Assembly (NCBI GenBank): GCA_900239685.1 | Contig: OENT01000113.1 | Span: 144,250 to 208,249, forward strand | DNA length: 64,000 nucleotides | Source of the DNA: Rotaria macrura | Taxonomy: Eukaryota; Rotifera; Eurotatoria; Philodinida; Philodinidae | Direction of reading: 5' to 3' | Shown here: in pieces, positions 51,529-64,000 of the stretch | How positions within the stretch are numbered: position 1 is the stretch's first letter | Layout: every line of letters begins with the position of its first letter | Notes under the pieces: generated by a model | The model's input: the letters and a program-made list of their open reading frames with translations, nothing else | Told to the model about the DNA's origin: nothing | The model's database searches: none | Program-made: the position numbers and the translations under genes

Positions 51529-54500
51529 TATTCGTCTCTCTATTCTGCTTATGAAATGATGATTATAACAGTAAGAAACATCAAGCTAATACTTATTGGA
51601 TTAAATAAGATTGATGAGGGGAGTTCGAATGAAATATACAATAATATGAAGCAAGAAAAAGGTCATCATCATGTTGTGTGTGTCTGTCTATTTCGAAGGA
51701 TCATTATCTGTTGTTTATGAGAAGGACGAACATGAATACAAATCTTTGTATTCTTTATTCAATTTGATTTCGTCCTCTGACGGTAATCAGAGGGCTTTCC
51801 GTTTTATTACATTGTCTATTGATCGTTTTTCTTGTGTACACAAAGTAACTTAGATTTTTTTTTCTTTTATTCAAAAAGAAGAAAGTATAACGAAATTTAA
51901 AGAAGTCAAAAAAAGATGATTCAGATGTTGATAAAATTCTGATAATTATTGGGAGACAATTTTGAAGTTAAAAGAATGGGTCAAAATAAGAAACATGTCA
52001 TGGGCAATTAATGAATTAAAAACTGTTGAAATTAAGATTTTTATTAAATTTTTTATGATCGTAAAGAAAAAGAAACAAAAATATGAATCCGATGGTAAAT
52101 GTTAAAAAAACAGAATGATTAATATCAAGTATATTTAAATAATCTTTGTAAATGTTTTTGACAACTACTCTTTGTTTTTTATTTGGCGACTTATGATATG
52201 TCTTGATGAGATTAATGCGGCCGCCCAATATTATTAGTGACTGCAATAGTCAACAATTGATTAATCTTTTTTCGTTGATTATGACAAGAGGGTCTCCGAA
52301 TTTAAACCGCTTTTAGTACGGAATTTTCCTCCACAGAGCAAATCAAATCATGATGACGATCAACGAGTAGCACCCGTGTTTTCTAGGAAACAGTTGGCTA
52401 ATGTTTGAATTTTCACAATCGGATTATAACAATACTTTAAATTGAGGATTATAATACTTGAAACATTATGAGAAGATTCATCAAAGATATTTGAATAAAA
52501 CTCACTCTATTGACTCATTCAACGGGTTATTCATGAACGTGATTAATTTTGCGAATAGCTGAATTCGAAAGACGTATAGTTATCTAAAAAAATATGTTAC
52601 CTTTGTCAGTCTCATAAACAAAGCAATCTGGAAAGAGTATACTCTATCATTATGATGTTGATGTAATCTAAAGTGGATTTCTATGTGAAATTCCAAAGAA
52701 TCACTGACTCGATCGAGAAACATCTCATGAATTATACTAATACTCGGTCATGTTGAACTGGACGAGGTCTAACTTGATACCGACATGAAATTGTGCTATA
52801 AAGATGAGTATAAATAGATTTTTGTTCTTTCATCAAATGTTACCTTCACCCTTAAAATTCGACTGTCGTTTTCCATAGAAATTATAATGATTGCAATTGA
52901 GAAAAATTTACTTATATCTTACAGACCAACAGCATTATTCTTCTAAGTTAACAAGACTCAAAAGGTCGTTGGCAGACTAAATAATCTCCGAGTGAACACG
53001 AAACAAAACAAAAGATCTTTTAAAATTCATGGTGGTTCAATCGTAATTTTTCATCAAAATAAATAAATTCCGATTTGAAAGTTTGCTTTTGAATGTTTGT
53101 TCGATAAAATAAATGTTTTTATTCTTGAGACGTGGCTTGTTCAAAAAAAGAAACAAAGAGCAAGGCGATACTGTGAAAAATGATCGTAGTTATTTTTGAA
53201 GTTTGCAATAGTTCAACATGAGTGCTTCTGATTTCATGGAATAATTTAGAACATTTCAAAGGTAGAGAAGTCGATTTATGGGCAAATTATTACATTCACA
53301 TACTGTTTACTTTAATGTTCTTATAAATTAAAATATTTCTTACAACGGGTATTCTGTGAATGTCTAGAAGGCGAGAAAAACCTATTCATTTTACCTGTAG
53401 TTTGAACATAATCAGGAGTTATTATAGTCATCTGTGTGGTCACTTTCTTTCATTGTAGAAGAATTATTCTTTTAACTTTTAATGATTGATGGATTGCATA
53501 TCGGAGAAGTGGAGTTCAACATGAAGAGCACTCAAAATTCTCCTCATCTTTGTATTCATATCAAACACAATTAATAACGATCTGTTTATGTAGCACGGTC
53601 TTTAATGATGTCAACAACGTGTTCTATTTCATAAATTTGTTCAAAATTTGACTGAAAGTTGTTTGCAAAAGTAATAAAGTAGTAGAAACATAGTTTTAGT
53701 TCGTGAAAGTGTATTATAAAGAAAAACAAACAAACAAGAGTAATCGTCATAGTTGTGTTACTTTTAGTTCCCTTTTTTTAATACGAAAATAAATACATGA
53801 TTGACTGAAATTAGCAGTTGTATGTGACTGGACGTTCAGCTACATTTGAAATTGTTCTTTTTATTCTCGCCTCATAACTTGTACGTCGTTTATGTACATT
53901 CATCATTCACATAGAACTCAGCTAGTGCAAGTGTTCATACTCAGTATCATCTTAGTATCAGATTAAGAGGCGAAAGTGTCCAATCTTCACAAATAAAATT
54001 CGAAATTCATCGATCTGCATCTTCATTCGATATTTGAGATTGATATTCTATACTTTACGCGTGCAACTTTCTCATGTCATGAACTCATTGAGATAGATTT
54101 TTCAGAATGATAATTCGATTTTACAATAAGAGTTGTCGTACTAACTTAACGTCGTGACAATTATTAAAAATATGTATGAAAATAAGTTCTTCGTCATTTT
54201 TGTTTCATTACTATGTGGCAGTGAAATTTCGCTACAATAATAAATCTGAAATTAGCTTTAATTTCATATACTTATTACATATGATTGAATCAGAACATAG
54301 ATGATAGGCATCAGATACACGCCATTAGTTTCTTTTTATTCATTACGATTTATCGAAACAGAAAGGTTCTGGACAAAAGTTGATGTTATAGTGACTTGAA
54401 TGAAATCTGTTTCTATTGCGATATAAAAGCTGATTCAAATTGATACTGAATGGATACGATATTATAAATGCCAAAAGAATATTTAAAACACAGAAGTATG

Positions 54501-55850
54501 TATTCGAAAAAATGGAAAAGGGTTAACACTGAACAGGACGTTTGTTTTGACATGATTGCATTCTCGTAGTAGATACCAACATTTCTGATGGTTAGAGAAA
54601 GAACTGTTTGGCGTCTTGTGCATTAATTAATACATATATAGTACGTCATGCTGTGAATGATCAGACTTCACTAATGTTATATATATGGAGATTTGCATGG
54701 CTACTGACGTACAATGTATCAATAGTCATTGTTAGTGATATTAGCTATTTGTTTCTATTTTAATGAATTAATATCTGAAACAATGACTGGTTCATTTTGA
54801 GTTTAAAAAAACGTTATATCAATTCATTTCGACTAGATTCAAAATGATACGAACTGTTCATATTTGTAAATCTAGAAATAGATTCAGTTTCTTTGTGAAA
54901 ATACATTTCAAAAAACAAAATCTTGGTTGTGACAGATAGATTACTATTAGAAGAAAACTTTTATCGTAATTCTTTAGGACTCTAGTTTTTGTGCAACACG
55001 TTTTGAATGATTTAAAATTAATGCCACAATCTCAAAAACGATTTCTAGATTCAAAAATTTCATACTGAAACCATTATAAACTCTACCTGAATAATCTTCA
55101 ACTTAAAAGAGTTCAAATGTATTGAGTACTGAAATCCCAAATTCGAGCAACTTTATTATGGAAAGATTTTTAAAAAGTGATTGAATATAGTGTAGACAGT
55201 GTCGTTGTCATAAACGTTTTATTTCGAGAAAGGGTCAGATACTCTCAAAAAGAAATTCTCCTTCTCAATACTGTTCACAGTGGATAAATCAGTATTTAGT
55301 TCTAACAATTTTTAAAATTTTAAGCGAACCTTTTTGTGTCCACTGAAAATTGATGAGATTTTGTTGCCTATGTCAAGTTGAATTCCATCTTCAATAAGAG
55401 TATATCCATGTATAAGAATTCTTCAACAAAATCGAGTATGGGTGATATGTTTTTGAAATTCACATGTAAACAATCACACGTAGGCGCTTTCCATATCCGA
55501 TGATTTACGCATATCTTTTTTCTTTACAAGATTTCCTAAAAATTGTTTTAATCCAAACATCAGAGATTTGAAAGTTACCGAGACGTTCACTTGTAAATCA
55601 AATGATTTTTGAGACTAGAAATTATTAGATGCTTCTTTTCTATGAAATAGAGAGAACTCAAAGACTGCCAATGAACTGAAGTTTTTTCTCTCCTCACATA
55701 CAGCCAGAATTCATAATTTTATAGATAATTTTCTTTGAAAACTCTTGTACAATGTATGCGGCTATAGAAAAAAGTCATCCATAAGCTTCAATCTTTAGCA
55801 TACATATATAATTTATATATACAACAAATAAATAACCAAAGGGCATACAT
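51529..55850. other. intergenic region, 4.3 kb, no gene recognised
   Basis: Lies between the protease 5' end and the esterase 3' end, both on the minus strand, and must contain the protease promoter. No long frame, TIR element or RNA gene recognised. Confidence 0.5.
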
Positions 55851-55856
55851 TTTATT
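55851..55856 (-). terminator. poly(A) signal of esterase gene
   Basis: AATAAA on the minus strand, 72 bp beyond the stop codon. Confidence 0.65.
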
Positions 55857-55928
55857 CGCTATGATTATTGAATATAATAAAACGAATAAAAATCTGTACT
55901 ACTAGTACGCACACCGAAACGCACAAAT

Positions 55929-58194
55929 TTACGAGACAACACTAGGTAAAAAACGATATGTAGTCACAACATCACTATTTGTTATTTCGGTTGGTTTTAT
56001 ATTTCGACGTGATCGTTTTGCATTATAAAATATATATATTGCTAATAATGTTATTGTAAGCACGAGTATACCGATCAGTAAACATGAATGATACCAATGA
56101 AAGGGTGTACATTTTGGACGATGTAATATTAAATTCCAAAATTCAAAACGTTCTTCTAAAAATTGATTTTCAATATGTGTGTCAGTCGCATGAAAATTAA
56201 TATAAGACTTTTTTGTTTGCTCATATGATGGCCAATAAACAGGAACGTATGCTGGTTCATTAGGATTTCCTAATGACGAGAAACGTTTTTTTTTTAACAT
56301 AGAAAAGCTAATAGGTCTTGTTGCTGTCAAGAACAAGAATAACACTTACCTGTTTTTGCAAAATTAGTCCAATATCGAATCAAATGTAAACTTAAGTCGA
56401 TCTCTTCTTGTTTATATGTTATGTTCATATTATATGCTATATTCGTACGAGTCTTACGACTAAAATATGGAATACCCCATGTTAAATCAAGTTCAGCAAA
56501 ATGGCCAATCATATCTGGAATACGCCGAAGTACATTATCAAGATCAAATACAGGTGGATTTGTATAGTAATATACATATGTTGATGCTAATGAATTCGAA
56601 CGTAAGCGCTCATGAAGGAAACGAATCAAATCATAATAAAACATCAGATCACTAACGCAAAAACAAACGAATGAAAACTATCTAGATACGCATACGTTTT
56701 ATTTTATATGTGAAAATTTTACCTGACTAGATTTGTGTAAAGACGCGCAGTTTCTGTAAGATTGTGTTGATGATGACTACTCGGCATATAACGTGTTTCA
56801 ATTTCTTCATAGTAACATAAATGATCAGGATAGTTAGTTTTTAAATAATTTTTAATATAGTTATTTTTTCTAAAATACAAAAATCCTCGAGGATGTTCTT
56901 GCTCAATGGATTTTTCCGACTCATTATATTCTGTACTAATTTCATTGATTTTTATTGTCGCTGGTCGTTGTGTAGTTGTTAATGATGGACTTGTACGATA
57001 TTTTCTTGGTAAATAATGATTAAATATATGTTCCTCAGCAAAATACAATGCTTCATCAGCTGTAACACCAATTAACACATCAACCTTAACAAGTGGTCCT
57101 GCACGAATTAACTCTTCAAGATCATTCGTCAAAATATCCTTATCAATGATTGGAAATCTTTAACAACAAAACGCATAAATTTTTGAACAATACAATAATC
57201 CCTAGTACATATCTATATTTTCTTACGGATAATCCGGTGATATTTCTAGTCCTGAATGATACATGTAACGAAAATCTTCTGCCGATATATTTTTCAATTG
57301 ATTAATATTTGATTTCATAAGTTTCTTCTTGGCTTTCATGTCGTGCCGTTGTATAACATTATCGAAACGTAACAATGGTTGTCGATCGATGGCCCTGAAA
57401 ATGAGAAGCATATTTCAATGTAGAACAATAGTTTGAATCGTTCAGGTTGTTTTTTGTTTTGTTTACCATTGATTCAATGGACAACCACTTTGTGCAATAA
57501 CTCGAGCTATCAAACCATCCGATCGTTTCGACATTGCAATTAAAACAGCATTAGCAGCGCCAGCTGAATGTCCAATATATGTAATACGTTTTGCATCGCC
57601 ATTGAAGTTTTTCGCATTAATCGATATCCATTTCAAGGCTAAAATTTGATCATGTAAACCATAATTACCAGACATAATATCAGGTCCGGGCGTTAGAAAT
57701 CCCAATATGTTTAAACGATAATTTATTGTTACCACAATAACGTCGCCAATTGCCGCAACAGCACTTCCATCGAACAATGAAGCGGAACCAACTTGATTCG
57801 AACCTCCATGACAAAATACCATGATTGCTTTTGATGATACGGATTCTTTTTTAGGTATAAACATATTTAATGATAAACAATCTTCTTCATACATATCCGA
57901 CAATTCAAATGGACCATAAGAAAGTCCACCAGGTGCTTGAAGACAGCCTGGTGTTCGTTCAGTAGCACGCACGATGGTTTTTGAATTATATTTTCGTAAT
58001 ATTGGCAGTTCAAAGCGCATGGGTTTTTCACCGTATGGAATGCCAAAATATTGTCGTACTGGAACATTATTAATAACTACTTCTTTACCATCAAACATAC
58101 CTGATGTTGTATTAATCCGTAAATCATTTGAGAACGTTTTATGGAAAAATAAGAATGTGATAAAGATTCTTAAGAACATCGAGGATTCGACCAT
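55929..58194 (-). CDS. membrane-anchored carboxyl/cholinesterase-like protein, 675 aa
   Basis: Alpha/beta-hydrolase of the cholinesterase/carboxylesterase (type B) family, five exons: 58194-57467, 57394-57227, 57157-56723, 56651-56350, 56323-55929 (2,028 nt). N-terminal hydrophobic signal MVESSMFLRIFITFLFF; oxyanion-hole HGG; EDCLSLN signature; Ser210 in GHSAGA; Glu334 in GVTADEALYF; His494 in GHFAELDLTWG. The full Ser-Glu-His triad is therefore present, unlike neuroligins, which lack the serine. One TM helix at about 625-644 and a basic 31-residue cytoplasmic tail make it a type I membrane ectoenzyme or adhesion-like protein. An insert rich in Thr/Glu follows the Glu loop (about 350-390). 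I chose the ATG at 58194 because it opens a signal peptide; an in-frame ATG at 58266 would add 24 residues. The last acceptor is TGACAG before CAACAAG; the next AG downstream would give an early stop. Confidence 0.93.
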
Positions 58195-59310
58195 CGATGA
58201 GAATAAGTTACTAATTTCTTGATTTGCATCGATCTTAAGTAAATATAAAGAGAGAAAGACAAACAAAACATAAGATTCTTGTCTGTTTCTCCGAATGTTT
58301 TACATGATTACTTTTGTTAATCGATTTTTTTTGTTCTTACATCTTCCATCAAATACAAAACACAGATTTTTTCATCTGCTACAAGTCTCATGTTCCTTTT
58401 GCCAAAAAAAGGAGAATTACTCATCAGACGATTTCTATGCTCTAATCTCGTTTTACACACAAGCACAGAAGACAGTTTCTACGTCGAATCTAATCTTAAA
58501 CTGTATAATTAGTAACATTTTATTAATCGCATACATTTAATTACGCATGGAAAATCGCCATGAGAAGATGGAATATTTATCATCAGATGATATTGAGGAA
58601 GAAGTCTATGAGAAAAAAAAAGCAATTACGTAAATAAATGATATTAACTCAATCACTATATCTCATTTCCAAGTTATAAACAAAGAAATTATATAAATTT
58701 GTTTTATAAATCAAAAGTATAGTTGCACTTAGCAGTCAGTCTCTAGTTGACGATTAGCAGACTGTTATATGAGACAAACGATAATCATGCTATAAACTAA
58801 CTTCTTCTATGATTGATAATCATCCAAATGTCAAAGAAATCGACTGTTCGATAAAAATAAGAAGACCTAACAGTCTTCGTTCTTTTTTTCTTCTTGTTCG
58901 TCAATGTCAATAGATTTAATAATGAAATATTTACTGATTCTTCAACAATCGTTGTCGTCGTTTTTTGCTTTAAGATTTCCTTGGTCGGAAATCATTCGAA
59001 AATTGAACGACCCATTTTTTTCCGCGATGTTAAGAGGAGAGAAAAAGGAGAAGAACAATGTTTCTTCTAACATTTTCTGGGACATAGACAGCTATTAGTT
59101 ATGATAAAACAACATGAAAAAGAAAAAAAAAGACACAGTTCTCGGCAAACCTGTCAGCAATATTTTCCATCTACATCGTTAGAATATTGATAGACTAGCT
59201 TCAATTTCTTCTAATATGAATATCCTTGAACTACCCAAGACGTATTTTATGTGCTCATTCTTTTTCAAACGACGAACGAAAGAAATGGTTTGTGTGTTTG
59301 AGACATAAAT

Positions 59311-59396
59311 GTATACACATATATACATGAATATAGTATATACATATACAGTATATGTATTCATGTATACATATATGTAGATGTACATATATGTTG
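59311..59396. repeat. AT-rich palindromic microsatellite
   Basis: TATA/CATA repeats arranged around a centre near 59350; ATATACATGAATATA on the left mirrors TGTATTCATGTATACATATA on the right. Produces artefactual Tyr/Ile-rich frames. Confidence 0.7.
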
Positions 59397-61633
59397 TTTA
59401 TTTTATTTCTTCTCTTGCGCAATCGACTGCATAGTGAATGGCACAGCATGCAATACCTGCATCAGTGCGAATTCATCTATACAGGCGAGAAAAGAAAGAA
59501 GAAAAAAAGAAAAGAAAAGAAAAGTGAATTCACTCTTAATTTGACCTTTTTTTGTCTATTTACTCAATGATAATCACCAAGTAACAAACAAGAAAGATTA
59601 ATTTAGTAACTTATAGTTTATGATCTGGATCGTGCTAATCAATAGCATTAAACTACAATAAGTAAACTTATGAAGATAGATAAATTTTTCACATCATACT
59701 TTGTTCAATGAAAGTATAGTCATACTTGGCCTTTGTGAATTCAATACGAGTGATAGGTGGTAACTTACTTTCAAAAATCGAAATGTCATTGTAGAGCAAG
59801 ATGCTTATCTCTTCTATTGAGAAATGTTGCAAACGATTGAATGATATTGTATTAAATTTCATCTATTAGATTAATTCTAATTGTTTGAAATATCTAACGT
59901 ACAAGACTTTAGCTTGACAGATTTATCATTCATAATAAGTTGTGTTGTTAAACGAATTGTTGTTCAAGAATTATATAAGTCTCAATTACAAGTTTGATGT
60001 AACAAGATGAAAAAAGTACTTCTATTTTTTGTTAATATTGCATAATCAAAAATGATGTCTTCGACGTGCTGGCTAGAACAGATTTTTCGTTTTGTTTGTA
60101 AGCCACTTAGAGAATTCAATCAAACATTAGACTATTCATATTTAATCGATGAAACCTTCATAAAACATTTTTCTCTTTTTACCACTTTGATTATGACAGA
60201 AGAAGAAAACGCAGGAAAATCCTTGAGCATTGTCTCATATGGTCTATCGAACATCTTGTCAATTCTAGCGAAGTCTCTCTTGAGTTGTGTTGTTCTCTTC
60301 CTCTTCGTGTCATCATTAATATTAAAAATAACACACAATCAAACTAGCTGATGACATGAAGCAACTTGTTTGTATTCGTAAAATAATCAGATCATAGAAA
60401 AAAAGAACATAAAACAACACTCACTGTTGCAGGAAACGTGCATATAATTTTATTAACAACCATTCAAACAAAAAGTGCTATCTACAACACTATTCATTCA
60501 AGAATTTCTCTATACAAAATTATTTCTATTTTTAACATGAACAATTAGATTTCATGTACTTTATTTCCTAAATCTTCTATTTGACGGAGATAAATATAAT
60601 ACTTCTCTTTGAGTATTCAAGTACAACTATCTCCTCTCGTATATGGCTACAAAACATGTTTCAATAAACATAAATTACCTATATATATATATATATATCC
60701 TTGAATATAATTCTGATAGTCTCACAGATAAATTAAAGTGACTATCGTAATAAATGCATTATATTGCACGATAACATGAACACACATTGAATGCTGCTGA
60801 ATGATTACTTATATCTAAAAGAAAACAATCTATGTGTAGTTCTCAATTGTTTTCTATGTTTTCTTAACATGTGATACATTTTAATAGATAATACAAGTTT
60901 TACTTTAATATTCTTCTTTACTATCAAAATATATTGAAGAAAATATGTACATGAATATACATATATATGCGCTCATACTTATTTAACTTATTGCCAGTAC
61001 GTTTTCTAGATCATTAAACTCTAGTTTTATGGATTATGTTTTGAACATGCTGGTATATTATCAATATCGGTACTATTATTCATTATGCTTATCTAATTCT
61101 ATTTTTGATATACAAAAATTCAATGTTGGATCTTCTGAATATTCAATCTATCTTCCATTTGATTTATCAGAAAAAATACGACAAAACAAATATTAGTATT
61201 CAAGAAAAACAAATTCAAGAAGACACAACTAGCTTTTGTCATGAATTAATTATGAATATGATTGAATCCTATTAACAATATTCATAGTGATTCATATGAT
61301 GAAAAAGATGGAAAAGACAACCAAGAGAGTTAAATGTTTTAGTAGTCGATGTCAGTCGAAACAAGACTCTATCTATCAATGGTTGTTCTTTTTCTTTTGT
61401 ATTTGTTTGATTCAGATAAAAGTACTTAATTAGTTATGATTTTCGAGTTTTGAAAAACAAGGAAACTATAGAAGATGTTCAACGTCCTGTCTTGTACTCG
61501 AAGTATCCATTATCTACTCTAAACAAAGAAAATTGCTATTTCGCCTTCAGCTATAATTGAAAAAATGAAGATAATCGTTTAATCTGCTAAATTTCAACAT
61601 GCAAAAACTATTTCGACGCGTATCATATGATAA

Positions 61634-61675
61634 ACAATAAGGACAATTTTATTCCATTGAAGTTGTCCTTATTGT
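61634..61675. repeat. short hairpin, 13 perfect bp plus extension
   Basis: ACAATAAGGACAA (61634-61646) and TTGTCCTTATTGT (61663-61675) are exact inverse complements; the pairing extends inward by a few bases past one G-T pair. Single copy; could be a small RNA hairpin or a TIR remnant. Confidence 0.65.
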
Positions 61676-63109
61676 AAACTGAACGTTATCGTGCTAATAT
61701 GACTTGCAATATCTTCTAAGAAGATACTGTTCTAAGCAAATGATTCTAGATTAAATTGATCGTCAATAGACGACATCAACTATCCTACGTTATAGAAGTT
61801 TGGAAACTCAATTTAGCAAGACAAATGAACGACGGAAATTTCCAAAACAGTTAACTTCTATTGAGACGAAAATATACACAAATCCTATAGACTATGGAGT
61901 TTGTTTATTTATATCATGAACAATTTCTAATGTCATATCTATATATTTCTACCTATCTGCTATAGAGTTTTAACAATATCACGATGACTCAAAAACAATG
62001 ACTTTCCATTTTATTGTTTCCATCGTATTAATCATTGCCATACATAATTGATTGTGAAAATATCATATGGATTGGCTTGATCGTATGATAAAGTTAGAAA
62101 TGTTGAATATGTGCATCATTTAAAAGTCATCATTAAGAAACTATCGACAGTATAGAATGTATCCGTACAACGGATTTAGAATTTTATTAATTTTTTGGTT
62201 AGTGAGAATATTACTTAACACTGGATTGATTTATATGATCTACATGGTGTTGACTTCAAAACAATGATTGAATCAAAGAATTTTTTCAAAGGTGACACAA
62301 TGAACAAGAAGATGTCTCTACCAAAAGAAGATCTAAGCACAAACTATATCCATGCTCTCTCTCAATCGTGTTTTCTTGCAAGTTATTTTCATTTAATAAA
62401 ACTACAAAAACAGCAGCATACAAAAAGTTGTCAGATTAAAAGGCACAGCAAGATAGAGACTTCATTAAATAATTTAATTGGGGTTTCTGCTTCAATTACA
62501 TTTTTTTTCAATTTGAATATGATTCCATTTTTATTCTTCATGCCACGCTTCATAGAGCAGAAAACTAAATTATGCTGATGTTTTTCAAAGTATAATAGAT
62601 AAAAATAGAAACTATCTTTGCCGATGAACATTATTCAAATGAAGCAGATAAGGGCTTTTTTTTACAAAGAATACGTTGAGTACTACTGTTTGTGTCCATG
62701 ATATAATTCATTGACTGTCATAAGGTACCATATAACTTTCCTAACAGAATACTCAATTTTCTCTTTAAGTAACACAAAAAAGTAATGAGTGAACTTTCTA
62801 AAAACGAAAGATGAGCAAAGTTCTATATTCCTAGCCAACAAAATAGCGACTATGATGGTGTTCTTATTTTCTTTAGTGAACTAATATATCCAATTCAACA
62901 TATATAGTACTGAGCTCTTTACATGATGAAATAATGAATGAAGCGAAATCTTATCCATCCTTATCCAATAAAGAACAAGGGTTTCAAAAGAATATAGCAT
63001 TCTCAGATAATCTACTTTTCAAACTTCCGAAGTTTTAAAAACTTTTTTGTGCGCAAGTGAGTCATAAACGCTGCGAAATTAATGATGATTATTTAATTTT
63101 GATTTAGAA

Positions 63110-63220
63110 ATTCGTTGTACACAAAATTGTACAGATAAACTCGCTCTATGTCATAATAATACATGTTTTATCTATCAAAATCTATACTTCACACCGTATG
63201 CGTGTAACTTTGGTCAATAG
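63110..63220 (+). other. cysteine-rich, EGF-like short frame (possible exon relic)
   Basis: Following a TTTAG acceptor-like site, a 37-codon frame reads IRCTQNCTDKLALCHNNTC and continues with a last Cys before a TAG stop. Five cysteines in this spacing recall an EGF module (compare NRCSAYCQNNGTC in the LRP-like gene). There is no flanking exon or other support, so it may be chance or a decayed exon. Confidence 0.25.
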
Positions 63221-63562
63221 AAGGGACTATTTATTCACATGTCGAATGATGCTCAGTATGTACTATACACTATCGAGATCGTTAGATTGAAAACGTGTAC
63301 ACGAATATTACACTGCAGTGAAATTCGAGAATTTGATATTTCCTTCTTTCCCTGAATAATATTAAATATATATTTCAAATATTGATTCAAATAGATCTTC
63401 TAGTCGTAATGAAAATAACATTCTAATGAAGTACTGAATCGAACACTCTGATAACAAATGTAAAATCTGACTATTGCTGGTCGCCGCAGACTTATATACA
63501 AATGTATTGCTGAATATGATCGACGATAGATTCATTTAATACAGTTTTCTAATGTAAAAATA

Positions 63563-63573
63563 TTTATTTTATT
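63563..63573 (-). terminator. overlapping AATAAA signals near right edge
   Basis: Two overlapping AATAAA hexamers on the minus strand, about 55-65 bp beyond the stop at 63626-63628. They suggest the 3' end of a minus-strand gene entering from the right. Confidence 0.35.
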
Positions 63574-63625
63574 TACAATGCAAAACAAAGGTGAATAGAA
63601 TCATTGCAATTTTGTTTTCTTCTTT

Positions 63626-63853
63626 TCAGAAATGACACAATAAAAAAATGAAAATATCAGAAACAGCACTAAGTAAATACCACAAAGAAGTTAATTCAGC
63701 AAAAGCATCACCAATTATTCATAAGCTGACAAAGTATGTTGTCGACAAGTCAACAATAATCCATAATTGAACAATTCGATTATACAGTAAAATAAAAGTT
63801 AATAGAATTATTGTAAAACTAAGAATAATTGTTAGCTTGATGATTATAATCAT
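63626..63853 (-). pseudogene. possible 3' end of a hydrophobic membrane-protein gene, stop-interrupted
   Basis: One minus-strand frame starts MIIIIKLTIILSFTI and continues to WIIVDLSTTYFVSL. It meets an in-frame TGA at 63719-63721, then carries on IIGDAFAELTSLWYLLSAV to LLCHF and a TGA at 63626-63628. Both halves look like membrane helices, and AATAAA follows. It may be a decayed or mis-read terminal exon of a gene beyond the window, or simply T-rich sequence read as hydrophobic residues. No family recognised. Confidence 0.3.
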
Positions 63854-64000
63854 TTTGAAATGTACATGCATATTTTCCCATGTGGCCTATTCCATGGGGA
63901 TTCTCCCACAAAAACACAAGTGTTCTTCAAACGCTTTGAATTTGCTTTTATCTTGTAGAGCTTAAAAAGTTATGTATATGGTAAAAATTTCAGCTCCCGT

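Larger units (their letters stand above)
58195..63109. other. gene-poor region, 4.9 kb
   Basis: Upstream of the esterase gene, whose promoter should lie in its left part. It contains an AT-rich palindromic microsatellite near 59311-59396, TA tracts near 60680 and 60960, and a small hairpin at 61634-61675. Frames at 60052-60351 (+/-) and 62264-62631 (+/-) are open on both strands and show no domain. Confidence 0.45.

Noticed and set aside
59179-59449. Tyr/Ile-rich short frames
   Set aside because: Direct translation of a TATA/CATA microsatellite palindrome.
60052-60351. 99-codon plus-strand frame and 68-codon antisense frame
   Set aside because: Both strands are open with no recognisable domain, splice context or poly(A) signal.
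62264-62631. Overlapping frames on both strands near the right side
   Set aside because: Lysine/phenylalanine-rich, no domain, mutually antisense.
1-64000. tRNA, rRNA, CRISPR arrays, bacterial operons, reverse transcriptase or transposase genes
   Set aside because: I looked for characteristic motifs and long frames on both strands and saw none.

Overview
The window is eukaryotic, AT-rich nuclear DNA. It holds six intact-looking multi-exon protein genes, one decayed gene and long gene-poor stretches. I infer a bdelloid rotifer (Adineta/Rotaria/Didymodactylos type). The left edge carries a decayed copy of the N-domain + arginine ADP-ribosyltransferase + tetratricopeptide architecture that is heavily expanded in bdelloids. 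Most introns are about 45-75 bp, GT-AG, in animal orthologues (CHK1, SHOC2, an LDL-receptor relative). I could not run a search, so the genus is open.

Layout. 320-3030 (-): ART-TPR pseudogene, interrupted by a small TIR element with a 10-bp minisatellite. 5109-19589 (-): giant LDLR/LRP-type receptor; I could place 31 exons that join in frame to 1,893 codons plus stop. One of its introns holds a second copy of the same TIR element with a perfect 8-bp target duplication. 23251-27785 (+): CHK1 checkpoint kinase, 14 exons, 477 aa. 30227-36732 (-): SHOC2 leucine-rich-repeat scaffold, 13 exons, 536 aa, with a candidate alternative first exon. 37645-38384 (+): small LRMDA/C10orf11-like LRR protein, head-to-head with SHOC2. 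42669-47230 (-): VIT + VWA protein (VWA5A-like), 852 aa. 48421-48812: a near-perfect 0.4-kb palindrome, probably a MITE. 50154-51528 (-): secreted trypsin with an N-terminal mucin-type WxxW domain, 438 aa. 55929-58194 (-): membrane-anchored carboxyl/cholinesterase with an intact Ser-Glu-His triad, 675 aa. The right 5.8 kb is gene-poor, with only weak hints of a hydrophobic 3' exon at the edge.

How the genes relate. They are unrelated housekeeping, signalling and surface genes, not an operon or a system. CHK1 (+) and SHOC2 (-) converge; SHOC2 (-) and the LRMDA-like gene (+) diverge from a 0.9-kb shared upstream region. For every multi-exon model I checked that exon lengths sum to a multiple of three and that phases match at each junction; this is the main support for the exon coordinates. 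The most novel material is non-coding: the TIR/10-bp-array element family, the 395-bp palindrome, and a two-class intron length distribution.
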